Of a stretch of DNA of 64,000 nt, positions 55,497 to 63,143 are shown piece after piece. Source of the DNA: CAWIJJ01 sp963836425 (GTDB taxonomy: Bacteria; Acidobacteriota; Terriglobia; Bryobacterales; Bryobacteraceae); NCBI GenBank assembly GCA_963836425.1, contig CAWIJJ010000006.1, positions 372,001 to 436,000 on the forward strand, read 5' to 3'. The position numbers were made by a program, and so were the translations under genes. Below the pieces are notes generated by a model. The model was not told where the DNA came from and made no database searches. It saw only the letters and a program-made list of their open reading frames with translations. Each line of letters starts with the position of its first letter. Position 1 is the stretch's first letter.

Positions 55497-56198
55497 ATGT
55501 TGAAGCTCCTCGTGGTAACGGCGGCGGCCATCGGCACCATGGCGGCTGCCGATCTTTCGGGCAGATGGACGGGCACCATGGAAACGAATGGAAACCGGGT
55601 CAACATCTTCCTGACACTCAACTTCTTTCAACCGTCCACCGGAGGACAGCAACACACTCCAGTAGTATCCGGCACCGTAGCGACCGGCGAGCGAATGAAG
55701 CCGGTGGAGATCGCCAACGTGGAACCACACCAAGACGGACTGGCGTTCGAGGTCCGTGATAACGCCAACCGTCTGGTGAAATTCCGGCTGACGCTGAATG
55801 GTGGATCGCTCACCGGTGAAGCGAATGCGGATGGGCAGATCTCGAAGGTATCGTTGTCCAGAGCGGCGGGTCTCGGGCAGGGCGGTGGAGATCGTGCCGG
55901 CGTTGGCGCCGGCGTGTACCGGGTCGGCGGCGGCGTTTCGGCTCCGATGCTGATCCGTAAAGTGGAACCGCAATACACGGAGGAAGCGCGCGCGGCGAAA
56001 TACCAGGGGACGGTGTTGCTGTCTGTCGAAATCGATCCGAACGGCAGTGCGACGAACATCAGGGTCCAGCGAAGTCTTGGTCTGGGACTCGATCAGGAGG
56101 CGATCGAAGCGGTCAAGCAGTGGAAATTCAAACCGGGGCTGAAGGATGGCAGCCCGGTAACGGTGGCGGCTACGATCGAAGTGAATTTTCGACTGTAA
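55497..56198 (+). CDS. Secreted TonB C-terminal-domain protein with N-terminal beta domain
   Basis: The 233-residue protein has a signal peptide ('MLKLLVVTAAAIGTMAAA'), a beta-rich domain of about 100 residues ('DLSGRWTGTMETNGNRVNIF') and a TonB C-terminal domain. The latter reads 'VEPQYTEEARAAKYQGTVLL', 'DPNGSATNIRVQRSLGLGLD' and 'AIEAVKQWKFKPGLKDG'. There is no membrane anchor or proline-rich spacer. The N-terminal part resembles a lipocalin-like fold found in other Acidobacteriota proteins. As with the gene at 24663, it may interact with TonB receptors in the periplasm. Confidence 0.85.
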   Translation: MLKLLVVTAAAIGTMAAADLSGRWTGTMETNGNRVNIFLTLNFFQPSTGGQQHTPVVSGTVATGERMKPVEIANVEPHQDGLAFEVRDNANRLVKFRLTLNGGSLTGEANADGQISKVSLSRAAGLGQGGGDRAGVGAGVYRVGGGVSAPMLIRKVEPQYTEEARAAKYQGTVLLSVEIDPNGSATNIRVQRSLGLGLDQEAIEAVKQWKFKPGLKDGSPVTVAATIEVNFRL

Positions 56199-56220
56199 GG
56201 TCCGGAGAAATCGCACTCGC

Positions 56221-56400
56221 TCACGTTGCCCGCTCGATTATCTCAGCGTACTTCCAGAATTTCATCAACATTGCCGGCGTCCAGGCTCTTGCCACTGGAT
56301 CACATGGACAAGCTCGTGAAAGCGCAACGATTGATCGGCGGCGAGCGCGTTACCATAGTTGCTCCAACGCATCCGCTGTCCGAATTCGCTTGAGGGAGGT
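56221..56400 (-). pseudogene. Remnant of an HExxH metallopeptidase-like gene
   Basis: On the minus strand 'RMRWSNYGNALAADQSLRFH' is followed by 'HELVHVIQWQE', an HExxH zinc motif followed by Gln-Trp as in several uncharacterised proteobacterial and acidobacterial proteins. After 'QEP' the frame is lost, and one base later 'MKFWKYAEIIERAT' and a stop appear in another frame. Only about 60 codons remain, with no start, so this is a decayed fragment. It sits immediately upstream of the MFS gene. Confidence 0.45.
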
Positions 56401-56403
56401 TCC

Positions 56404-57739
56404 ATGCAGAGCAGGCTCACCGCTCCCCTGTTGAGGAGCGCGATCGTTGCGGCGCTGGGCGGGCTGCTGTTCGGGTTCGATACGGCCGTGATCGCCGGTA
56501 CCACGCGGGCGCTGACAGAGGTCTACCAGCTCACTCCCGCGCTCCTCGGTTTCACGGTCTCCGCGGCACTGTGGGGCACCGTGCTGGGCTCCATCTTCGC
56601 GGGCGCGCCGGCGGACCGCTACGGACGCCGCGCCTCGCTGTTCGTTCTCGCTGTTCTTTACGTCCTTTCCGCAGCCGGATGCGCGTTCGCGTTCAACTGG
56701 TACGCCGTCGTGTTCTTCCGCTTGGTTGGAGGCCTGGCGATCGGGGGCTCCAGCGTGATCGGCCCCATGTACATCGCCGAGATCGCTCCCGCCGACAAGC
56801 GCGGCCGGCTGGTGGGGTTCTTCCAGTTCAACATCGTCTCCGGCATCCTCATCGCGTACCTTTCCAACTACATCATCGGGCTGCAAGGGCTCGGCGAAGC
56901 GGAATGGCGGTGGAAGCTCGGGATCGCGGCGCTCCCCGCCATCGCCTTCTTCCTCGCGCTGTTCGGTATTCCCGAGAGCCCGCGCTGGCTCGCGCGCGCA
57001 GGAAAAACCGACCGAGGCCCGCGCCGTGCTCGAGAGGATCGGCGACGCGAACCCCGACGGCGAATTGCGCGACATTCTGGCCACCGTCTCGACCCAGGGT
57101 CCGAGCCGCGGCGAACGGCTGTTCCAACGGCGCTACGCCAAACCCATCTTCCTCGCTGTTTCCATCGGAATGTTCAACCAGCTCTCCGGCATCAACGCCA
57201 TCCTGTATTACCTGAACGACATCTTCGAGCGCGCGGGGTACAGCCGGGTCTCGAGCGACATGCAGGCGGTCGCGATCGGCTTCACCAACCTGGTGTTCAC
57301 GATCCTCGCCATGAGCGTCATCGACCGCATCGGACGCAAGAAACTGCTGCTGATCGGCGCCGCGGGTACGGCGGCATGCCTCGCCGGTGTTGCCTGGATC
57401 TTTGCGACAGGCGAGCACGAGAATCTGCTGGTGTGGCTGCTGGTGGGCTTCATCGCAGCCTTTGCTTTCTCGCAAGGCGCCGTGATCTGGGTTTACCTGA
57501 GCGAAGTATTCCCGAACCTGGTCCGCGCCAAGGGCCAGAGCCTGGGCAGTTTCACCCACTGGATCATGAACGCGATGATCTCCGCCGTCTTTCCGGTGAT
57601 GGCTGCCGCTTCCGGCGCGGCGCCCTTCGTGTTCTTTGCGGTGATGACCGCCGTTCAGTTCGTGGTCGTGCTCACGGTATATCCGGAGACCAGCAACATC
57701 ACCCTGGAGGATATGGAAGGCAAGCTGGGCGCCGGATAG
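56404..57739 (+). CDS. MFS sugar porter, frameshifted
   Basis: This is a sugar-porter (SP) family transporter with twelve membrane segments. 'GGLLFGFDTAVIAG' is the family start, 'DRYGRRAS' and 'DRIGRKKLLL' are the cytoplasmic loop motifs, 'PESPRWLARAGK' is the mid-loop and 'QLSGINAILYYLNDIF' the seventh helix. One extra A in the A-run at 57003-57007 shifts the frame after 'LARAGK'; the rest continues from 'PTEARAVLERIGD'. The corrected protein is about 444 residues. GGGAGG precedes the ATG. It would import a sugar by proton symport. The shift lies in a homopolymer and may be a sequence error. Confidence 0.88.
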
Positions 57740-57873
57740 TAACTAGCCAAGGGCTTCGCCTTGATATCCCTGCGGGATATGGGAGTCGAGGAAGTCAGGA
57801 GCCAGAAGCCAGAATGGCGGCGGCCCACAAGGAGAACAAAATTCTTGTTGGGTCACAGAATTCGGTTCGCGGA

Positions 57874-58569
57874 CTATTGGGAGTCGCGCCGGGCTGCTGA
57901 ACTCCCCACTTCTTTATCGCGCAGCCCTGCGTGATGCAGACTGGACCAGGAGCGGTCGAGAAGGGAGGCGATCTGCTGCCAGTCCGCGGGGGTGATGGAG
58001 GCGGCATGGGAGTCGCGCAGCACCATGGCTTCGGCGCGTGCCGCGGCATGTTCGGCGAATGCCTCGGCGGGCAGGCCGAAGATTCCCGATTGGAGAGCGG
58101 CCAGCGATCGTTCGAGCTCACCCGCGGGAAGGCGGGCCCGCTCGCGGTGTACGATCCACCACTCGAGCTCACGCTGTGCGGCAACGCGCGGATCGAAAGG
58201 CGAGGCGCTCGCGGAGCGGATAAGGGTGTAGAAACTCTCCAGGTCAGGAAGGGCGCGTGTGTACTCCTGGCGGCCTGTTCCCTTTTGAAACACCACTGCG
58301 GCGCGGGCCGCATGGACTGCGCCAAGACACGATCGCCAGAACGGCAGGCGGTATTGCGTGCGCAACGTTTGAACCAGGCCGGCAAACAGCGCCAGCGAAC
58401 GGTGCTCATAGTAGGAACGCCACATCCAGGTTTCGAGGCGGGCCACCTGGTGAGGGTCGAAGTCGCGCAAATCGTGGCGAACTGGGATCAAGAGGTCCCG
58501 GGCGACCCAGATGGACAGGAGAAGAAATGCGCCGGCGGAGGCGCAGAAGAATTTTGCCCGGCGGCTCAT
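57874..58569 (-). CDS. Membrane-anchored protein of unknown function
   Basis: The 231-residue product has one N-terminal membrane helix ('FFCASAGAFLLLSIWVARDLLI') and an otherwise alpha-helical, Ala/Arg-rich periplasmic part. 'YYEHRSLALFAGLVQTLRTQ', 'ARAAVVFQKGTGRQEYTRAL' and 'RELEWWIVHRERARLPAGEL' look like the features of a conserved family found mainly in Acidobacteriota, but I do not recognise a named domain. The small ORF at 58631 lies 62 bases upstream on the same strand. Confidence 0.72.
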   Translation of the reverse strand: MSRRAKFFCASAGAFLLLSIWVARDLLIPVRHDLRDFDPHQVARLETWMWRSYYEHRSLALFAGLVQTLRTQYRLPFWRSCLGAVHAARAAVVFQKGTGRQEYTRALPDLESFYTLIRSASASPFDPRVAAQRELEWWIVHRERARLPAGELERSLAALQSGIFGLPAEAFAEHAAARAEAMVLRDSHAASITPADWQQIASLLDRSWSSLHHAGLRDKEVGSSAARRDSQ

Positions 58570-58630
58570 ATCCAGAGATACGAGTCGGGCGGACCGGCGG
58601 ATGTGTCAGGAATACCCGGGCCGGGAAAGG

Positions 58631-58717
58631 TCAGCGACCGATGGCGGGCGGGGTCTGGACCATGGACAGGAGCAGACAGAACACAACCAAAACTCCGAGA
58701 CCAGCAGCGACGATCAT
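58631..58717 (-). CDS. Possible 28-residue single-span membrane protein
   Basis: ATG at 58717 opens a 28-codon frame whose product is a hydrophobic helix ('MIVAAGLGVLVVFCLLLSMV') with a short polar tail. AGAGG lies six bases before the start. It is too short to be tested by homology here. It may be a genuine small membrane protein of the downstream unit or chance. Confidence 0.4.
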   Translation of the reverse strand: MIVAAGLGVLVVFCLLLSMVQTPPAIGR

Positions 58718-58789
58718 ATAGAACCTCTCACCTCTGCGCGTCTGTGGAGCAATTGCAGGGCCAGTATGCGGCACGGCGGAGTTGGTACG

Positions 58790-59665
58790 TTATTGTCCTT
58801 TGCAGACGCCGGTTTTGACGGCGAAGGCTGCCAACGGTGTCCACCGGTTCGCCTGCCTGCGTTCGATTTGAAACGCCTGCGTCGAGCCGTCGGCACGGAT
58901 GCGGACGGTTGCGGGTTCCGGGTCGGGACGCTTGAGCTTGATGGGCGTTCGGCTGGATTGGCGGATGGTCCAGGATTCGCCGCCGTTGGGCGATTCGTAA
59001 AGTTCGTAGCGGTCGCCGCCGGTACCCTGGCCCAAGTCGATGACGAGCGATCCGGAAGTCTTGCCGTCGAAATAGAATTGCTGCACGGTGCCGAGGCGAT
59101 TTTCCGAGTTTTCATCGAAGACGGGTTTACGGCGCCAGGACTTGCCGCCGTCGGTGGTGAGCAGGAAGAAGGGTTCGGAGGGGAGCGGATTCAACAGTTC
59201 GCCGCTGACCCAACCGGTGTCGGCACCGTCAAATTGGATGAATTCGAGGGCGGCGCCGCGGATGCGCGGGTGGGCTTCGCGCCAGGTTCTGCCGGCGTCT
59301 TCGCTGACCAGCAGGGTGGAAAACATGGTGACGGCGGCAGCATGCAGATTTCCGGCGAGCCAGATGCGGTCGCCGGCCGCGAGCGCGCTGGTAAGTTCAA
59401 GAAAAACGGGGCAAGGCTCGTCTTCCGAACAGGTGAGCCCGAGCGCGGCGATATCGTCGGCGGTACACTCGAGCGGCAGGACGATGGGTTTGCCGGTGTA
59501 TTCGAGCGAGGGCTGGGTGGGTGCGGCGGGGGTGCCCGGCGGCGATTCCTGCGCAGCCGCCGGAATCACGGCAATGAATATCCAGAAAGTCGCACAGGCC
59601 AGCCGCAGCAACTTCACTCCTGGTGACCCGAAAGGGCTATTCCGCAGCTCATGAAATTTCGGCAT
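58790..59665 (-). CDS. Secreted beta-propeller-like protein with Asp-box repeats
   Basis: The 291-residue product has a hydrophobic N-terminal segment ('LLRLACATFWIFIAVIPAAA') serving as a signal. Three Asp-box-like repeats follow: 'SEDAGRTWREA', 'TTDGGKSWRRK' and 'SPNGGESWTIR', the pattern of sialidase/BNR and Ycf48-type propellers. The chain is too short for a full six-blade fold and lacks sialidase Arg triad motifs. Function unknown. The start is unclear; GTG at 59617, just before the hydrophobic segment, is an alternative. Confidence 0.7.
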   Translation of the reverse strand: MPKFHELRNSPFGSPGVKLLRLACATFWIFIAVIPAAAQESPPGTPAAPTQPSLEYTGKPIVLPLECTADDIAALGLTCSEDEPCPVFLELTSALAAGDRIWLAGNLHAAAVTMFSTLLVSEDAGRTWREAHPRIRGAALEFIQFDGADTGWVSGELLNPLPSEPFFLLTTDGGKSWRRKPVFDENSENRLGTVQQFYFDGKTSGSLVIDLGQGTGGDRYELYESPNGGESWTIRQSSRTPIKLKRPDPEPATVRIRADGSTQAFQIERRQANRWTPLAAFAVKTGVCKGQ

Positions 59666-59721
59666 TTCATGTAACGTGACCGCTTCGGATCACCGTCTTC
59701 TAATTAAATCCCCGTTACGAC

Positions 59722-59762
59722 AGCGGGCGCACTCACCCCTATCACCCAAAAATGCGCCCGCT
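59722..59762. repeat. Perfect 10-bp inverted repeat after cysK
   Basis: AGCGGGCGCA at 59722-59731 and TGCGCCCGCT at 59753-59762 are perfectly complementary around a 21-base AC-rich loop. It lies between the cysK stop and the start of the Asp-box gene, and so could be the cysK terminator or a binding site upstream of that gene. There is no T-run. Confidence 0.5.
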
Positions 59763-59781
59763 ACTTAGAATTGGGTGGTTT

Positions 59782-60741
59782 TCATTCGTCGGGCAATCCT
59801 TCAAATAAAGTAGTGCTGAGATAACGTTCCGCCGAGTCAGGTAATACCACCACGATCGTTTTTCCTGCGAATTCCGGCGACTTCCCCAGCCTGATGGCAA
59901 CCGCCGCTGCGGCGCCACACGAAATTCCTCCCAGAATCCCCTCTTCCCGCGCCAGACGGCGGGCAATTTCGATCGACTCCTCGTTGGTGACCTGCTCCAC
60001 GCGGTCCACCATGCCGAGATCGAGCGTGTCCGGAATGAAACCTGCGCCGATGCCCTGGATCTTGTGCGGACCCGGCCGCAGAGGCTCGCCCGCGAGCCGT
60101 TGGGTAATCACCGGGCTTGCGGTCGGCTCGACGCCCACCGACAGGATGGGCTTGCCGCGCTCGTTCTTGATGTAACGGGATACGCCGGAGATGGTGCCGC
60201 CGGTGCCGATGCCGGATACCAGGACGTCCACCGCGCCGCCGGTGTCGTCCCAGATCTCCGGCCCCGTGGTGCGGAAGTGGATCTCGGGATTCGCCGGATT
60301 GCGGAACTGGTGGAGCATGACGAAGCGGCGGCGGTCGGAGTTGGCGATCTCCTCGGCCTTGCCGATGGAGCCGGCCATGCCCGCCGACCCTTCCGTTAGC
60401 ACAAGCGTTGCACCCAATGCAATCAGCACCTTACGCCGTTCTATGGACATGGTTTCGGGCATGGTGAGGGTGATGGGATAGCCGCGCGCGGCGGCCACGA
60501 ATGCGAGCGCGATGCCGGTATTTCCGCTGGTGGGCTCGATCAGTTCCTTGCCCGGTTTGAGCAGGCCCCGTTTTTCGGCATCCCACACCATGGCGGCGCC
60601 GATCCGGTCCTTGACCGAGTAGGCCGGATTGCGGCCCTCGATCTTGGCGAGAATCACGGCTTTCCCGCCGTCGGTGACGCGGTTCAGGCGAACCAGGGGG
60701 GTTCGGCCGATGCTGAGTGAATTGTCGTCGTAGTTAGCCAA
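59782..60741 (-). CDS. cysK: Cysteine synthase A
   Basis: The 319-residue PLP enzyme shows 'GRTPLVRLNRV', the PLP lysine in 'NPAYSVKDRIG', 'EPTSGNTGIALAFVAAARGY' and the phosphate loop 'GIGTGGTISGVSRYI', then 'GISCGAAAAVAIRL'. It makes cysteine from O-acetylserine and sulfide. TTG at 60741, six bases after the Rrf2 stop, gives the normal length; an ATG further up would overlap the regulator by 46 bases. Co-transcription with an Rrf2 regulator suggests control by cysteine or sulfur supply. Confidence 0.93.
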   Translation of the reverse strand: MANYDDNSLSIGRTPLVRLNRVTDGGKAVILAKIEGRNPAYSVKDRIGAAMVWDAEKRGLLKPGKELIEPTSGNTGIALAFVAAARGYPITLTMPETMSIERRKVLIALGATLVLTEGSAGMAGSIGKAEEIANSDRRRFVMLHQFRNPANPEIHFRTTGPEIWDDTGGAVDVLVSGIGTGGTISGVSRYIKNERGKPILSVGVEPTASPVITQRLAGEPLRPGPHKIQGIGAGFIPDTLDLGMVDRVEQVTNEESIEIARRLAREEGILGGISCGAAAAVAIRLGKSPEFAGKTIVVVLPDSAERYLSTTLFEGLPDE

Positions 60742-60746
60742 CGTTG

Positions 60747-61172
60747 TCAGATCTCCCAATTCAGGACGAACCGGCTCTGCTTCTCGCTCCACTCGCGGAG
60801 CAGGTCGGCAAAGGTGGTTTTGTCCACGATGTCGGACACTGCGGTGTCAACCTGCTGCCACATGACTGTAAACGGAGTTTCCACACGGCGGCGGGCGCGG
60901 GTGGTCCGGGGACGCGGCCCTTCGACGAAGCGCAGCACCTCGCCGACGCTGATGGCTTCAGGGGACCGTGCCAGCATGTAGCCACCTTCAGCGCCGCGGC
61001 GGGACTCGACGAAACCGCCCTGCTTCAGGCCGGCGAGAATCAGTTCCAGGAATTTTTGCGGGATTTTCTGGCGGCGGGCGATGTCGGCGATCTTCACCGG
61101 GTCGCCGCGGCGCTGCGAGGCGAGGTCGAAGAGCGCCTGCAACGCGTATTCACCTTTTACGGAAGTGTTCAT
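60747..61172 (-). CDS. Rrf2-family transcriptional regulator lacking Fe-S cysteines
   Basis: The 141-residue protein starts 'MNTSVKGEYALQALFDLASQ' with the usual winged helix ('VKIADIARRQKIPQKFLELI', 'VESRRGAEGGYMLARSP'). IscR and NsrR have three conserved cysteines for a cluster. This protein has no cysteine at all, so it resembles CymR, which senses cysteine metabolism through CysK. It lies directly upstream of cysK, in line with that role. A separate divergent gene starts at 61250. Confidence 0.9.
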   Translation of the reverse strand: MNTSVKGEYALQALFDLASQRRGDPVKIADIARRQKIPQKFLELILAGLKQGGFVESRRGAEGGYMLARSPEAISVGEVLRFVEGPRPRTTRARRRVETPFTVMWQQVDTAVSDIVDKTTFADLLREWSEKQSRFVLNWEI

Positions 61173-61249
61173 GTGGCGAGGAAGAGGGACAATCACCCGT
61201 ATCCCACTGGAGATTGTAGCGCAGGCGGAGCGAAATCCAGGGGTGTAAC

Positions 61250-61549
61250 ATGGGGACGGGTATCGAGATGGAAGAAGAAGCGCGGGATGGAATGGTGCTG
61301 GTGCGGATTTTCGCGTATCCGATGGAAGCCAAATTCGCGCGGGCACAACTGGAAGGCGAAGGGATCCGGTGTTTCCTCAACAACGAACGCACGCTCGACG
61401 TCGACGTTTTTCTGACGAGCGTGCTGGGCGGGTATCAACTTTTCGTTTCGGCGGCGGAGGCGGAGCGGGCCAAGGAGATTCTGGAGTCGCGCGTTTCCGA
61501 TGAAGAGTTGACGGCGCAGGCGGAGGCGGCGGAGCAGCAAGCGGAGTGA
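61250..61549 (+). CDS. DUF2007-family protein
   Basis: The 99-residue product has the short alpha/beta domain of DUF2007: 'MVLVRIFAYPMEAKFARAQL', 'GIRCFLNNERTLDV' and 'GGYQLFVSAAEAERAKEIL'. These putative signal-transducing proteins bind partners of unknown nature. The C-terminus is an acidic Ala/Gln tail. Starts at 61250 and 61268 are both possible, with no clear ribosome site to decide. Confidence 0.8.
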   Translation: MGTGIEMEEEARDGMVLVRIFAYPMEAKFARAQLEGEGIRCFLNNERTLDVDVFLTSVLGGYQLFVSAAEAERAKEILESRVSDEELTAQAEAAEQQAE

Positions 61550-61642
61550 TCTCGCGCTTGTGGCGTCCCGCATGGCCTTGGCGCCGCCGGCGACGGCAGT
61601 TGCTGCGATCATGGCGACCAGGGCTTTTTTCCACGCTCGAGG

Positions 61643-61880
61643 TCAGTCACCGTCACAACCAACCGAAAAACGAAGCGCTGCACATATCTCTCTCATTCGC
61701 AGCGCAGATTCACTGCACAAGGTCGCCTTCATCCCATCATCCTCGTCCAGCCTGACTTCGGAGGGAACTCCTCGGATGCTGGAGGTGATCGGCGCGACAG
61801 TCGCCGTGGACAGGTACTACGGGCCTGGGTTTGTCCGGCGGTGCAAAACGGTAGAGCCGAATATCTCCCCGCGCTATCGC
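61643..61880 (-). pseudogene. mazF: Decayed mazF/pemK toxin
   Basis: Just downstream of the antitoxin, 'IARGDIRLYRFAPPDKPRPV' is a MazF N-terminus without a proper start codon (ATA). One base out of frame the fold continues: 'YLSTATVAPITSSIRGVPSE', then 'RLDEDDGMKATLCSES' and 'RMREICAALRFSVGCDGD' to a stop. A few residues are missing at the first junction and roughly twenty after 'GMKA', where the central helix should be. It is therefore a toxin pseudogene rather than a sequencing artefact. Confidence 0.8.
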
Positions 61881-62107
61881 TCCGGCCAATTCGCCTCCGC
61901 TTCCCAAACGGACAGTTCTTCCGGGTCTGTTGAAGTGGATTGGTAGCCTTTGCGGTCGCGCAGTTCGCGTTCCCGAATTTCGAGGCGTTTCAAGTGGGCT
62001 CGCAAGGCTTCGCGAATCAGTGCCGAGCGATTCAACTTCGTCCGCCGCGCCGCAACGTCGGTGGCGCGCAACAGTTTGGAATCGAGGACGACCTGGATGG
62101 TTTCCAT
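61874..62107 (-). CDS. Ribbon-helix-helix antitoxin
   Basis: The 77-residue protein has an N-terminal ribbon-helix-helix: 'METIQVVLDSKLLRATDVAA' and 'TKLNRSALIREALRAHLKRL'. A basic helix and an acidic toxin-neutralising tail follow ('DPEELSVWEAEANWPE'). This is a typical MazE-type antitoxin. Its stop lies next to the remains of a mazF gene, so it is an orphan antitoxin that might still protect against, or regulate, related toxins. The ATG at 62107 is preferred over one 18 bases upstream. Confidence 0.87.
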   Translation of the reverse strand: METIQVVLDSKLLRATDVAARRTKLNRSALIREALRAHLKRLEIRERELRDRKGYQSTSTDPEELSVWEAEANWPER

Positions 62108-62155
62108 ATGTGGATTCCCCTCCACAAGCCGAATGTGGGGCTGAACGGCAATGCG

Positions 62156-62731
62156 TCAGGCACGCCCTGCGAAGTCGCCCGACTCAGTAGAGACCTTCAC
62201 CATCTCGCCTTCCTTAATGAAGAGAGGCACCCGGATCTCCAGTCCCGTTTCCAGCCGTGCCGGCTTGGTCACGCTGCCGCTGGACGAATCGCCGCGCACC
62301 CCCGGTTCCGTGAACGTGACCTTCAGTGTGACGTTGCCGGGCAATTCCACGCCGATCGGGCTGCCGTTGTACTTGAGCAATTCGACTATGAGCCCTTCGG
62401 TCAAAAAGTCGACTGCATTGCCCATCACCGTACGATCGAGGCTGTGGGTTTCAAATGTCTCCTGGTCCAGAAAGTGAAAGGCGGTGCCGTCGGTATAGAG
62501 ATACGACGCCGAGACGGTCTGAAGGTCTGGTTCCTTAAACTTTTCGCCGGCCTTGAACGTCCTGTCGAAAACCGCGCTTGTGAGCAGGTTTCGAATTTTC
62601 AAGCGCACGAGCGTTTGTCCGCCGCGCGCGGTGGGCGTGTTCACCTCGGCTTCCAGGCAGGAATACGGAGTGCCATCCAACTCAAAACGGGTCCTTCGCT
62701 TTACATCGATCGCGTCAATCAGGGCTGCCAT
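62156..62731 (-). CDS. Elongation factor P-like paralogue
   Basis: The 191-residue protein has the three beta-barrel domains of EF-P: 'DVKRRTRFELDGTPYSC', 'LVRLKIRNLLTSAVFDRTFK' and the C-terminal 'GVRGDSSSGSVTKPARLETG' and 'IRVPLFIKEGEMVKVSTESG'. EF-P enters the ribosome E-site and relieves stalling at polyproline. The tip of the domain-I loop, normally Lys in Pro-Gly-Lys-Gly, reads 'TARGGQ' here, so Arg36 probably takes the place of the modified lysine. It may therefore be a paralogue such as EfpL rather than the main EF-P. An in-frame ATG at 62749 is an alternative start. Confidence 0.88.
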   Translation of the reverse strand: MAALIDAIDVKRRTRFELDGTPYSCLEAEVNTPTARGGQTLVRLKIRNLLTSAVFDRTFKAGEKFKEPDLQTVSASYLYTDGTAFHFLDQETFETHSLDRTVMGNAVDFLTEGLIVELLKYNGSPIGVELPGNVTLKVTFTEPGVRGDSSSGSVTKPARLETGLEIRVPLFIKEGEMVKVSTESGDFAGRA

Positions 62732-63007
62732 AAAGGACAAGTATGACATTCCCGGCGCAGGCCCCGCGGAGAGGCCAGGTGCGAGTGCCCGAGGACCGCG
62801 GCGGAGTTCCTGGAAGGCGAACGGAACACGATGGCGGCGCGCGATTTCCGGCAGGAGCCCTGTGCGAGTTTGAGGAGACGGCCGGTTTACGCGCGACTCG
62901 GAAAGAGGCCCCTCAGGGCCGCCTGCCCGATTAGGACCCATAAACGCGCATTGCGCAGCCGATCAGGCATCCATGCTTTCTCAAGCAGCGCACCGGGAGA
63001 ACCTTGA

Positions 63008-63143
63008 TTACCTCTTCGACGACGCACGCGATTGGAGCCACCGCCGGAGGGATTGTTGGCTCTCGCACGATCCGCGGCCCGCAAGGAGGCTTTCGACACT
63101 GATGTCTTCATCCAGATCCGGCCAGTGAATTCCCTGACCCCGC
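63008..63143 (-). pseudogene. DUF2442 C-terminal remnant
   Basis: On the minus strand 'GIHWPDLDEDISVESLLAGR' and 'ESQQSLRRWLQSR' followed by a stop are the end of a DUF2442 protein, a family usually encoded beside DUF4160 or toxin-antitoxin genes. The upstream half is missing, replaced by the 3' end of hicA read in another frame. It is a gene fragment left by a deletion. Confidence 0.6.

Noticed and set aside
61560..61946. Plus-strand frame of 128 codons
   Set aside because: It is antisense to the mazF remnant and the antitoxin gene, which explain the sequence better.
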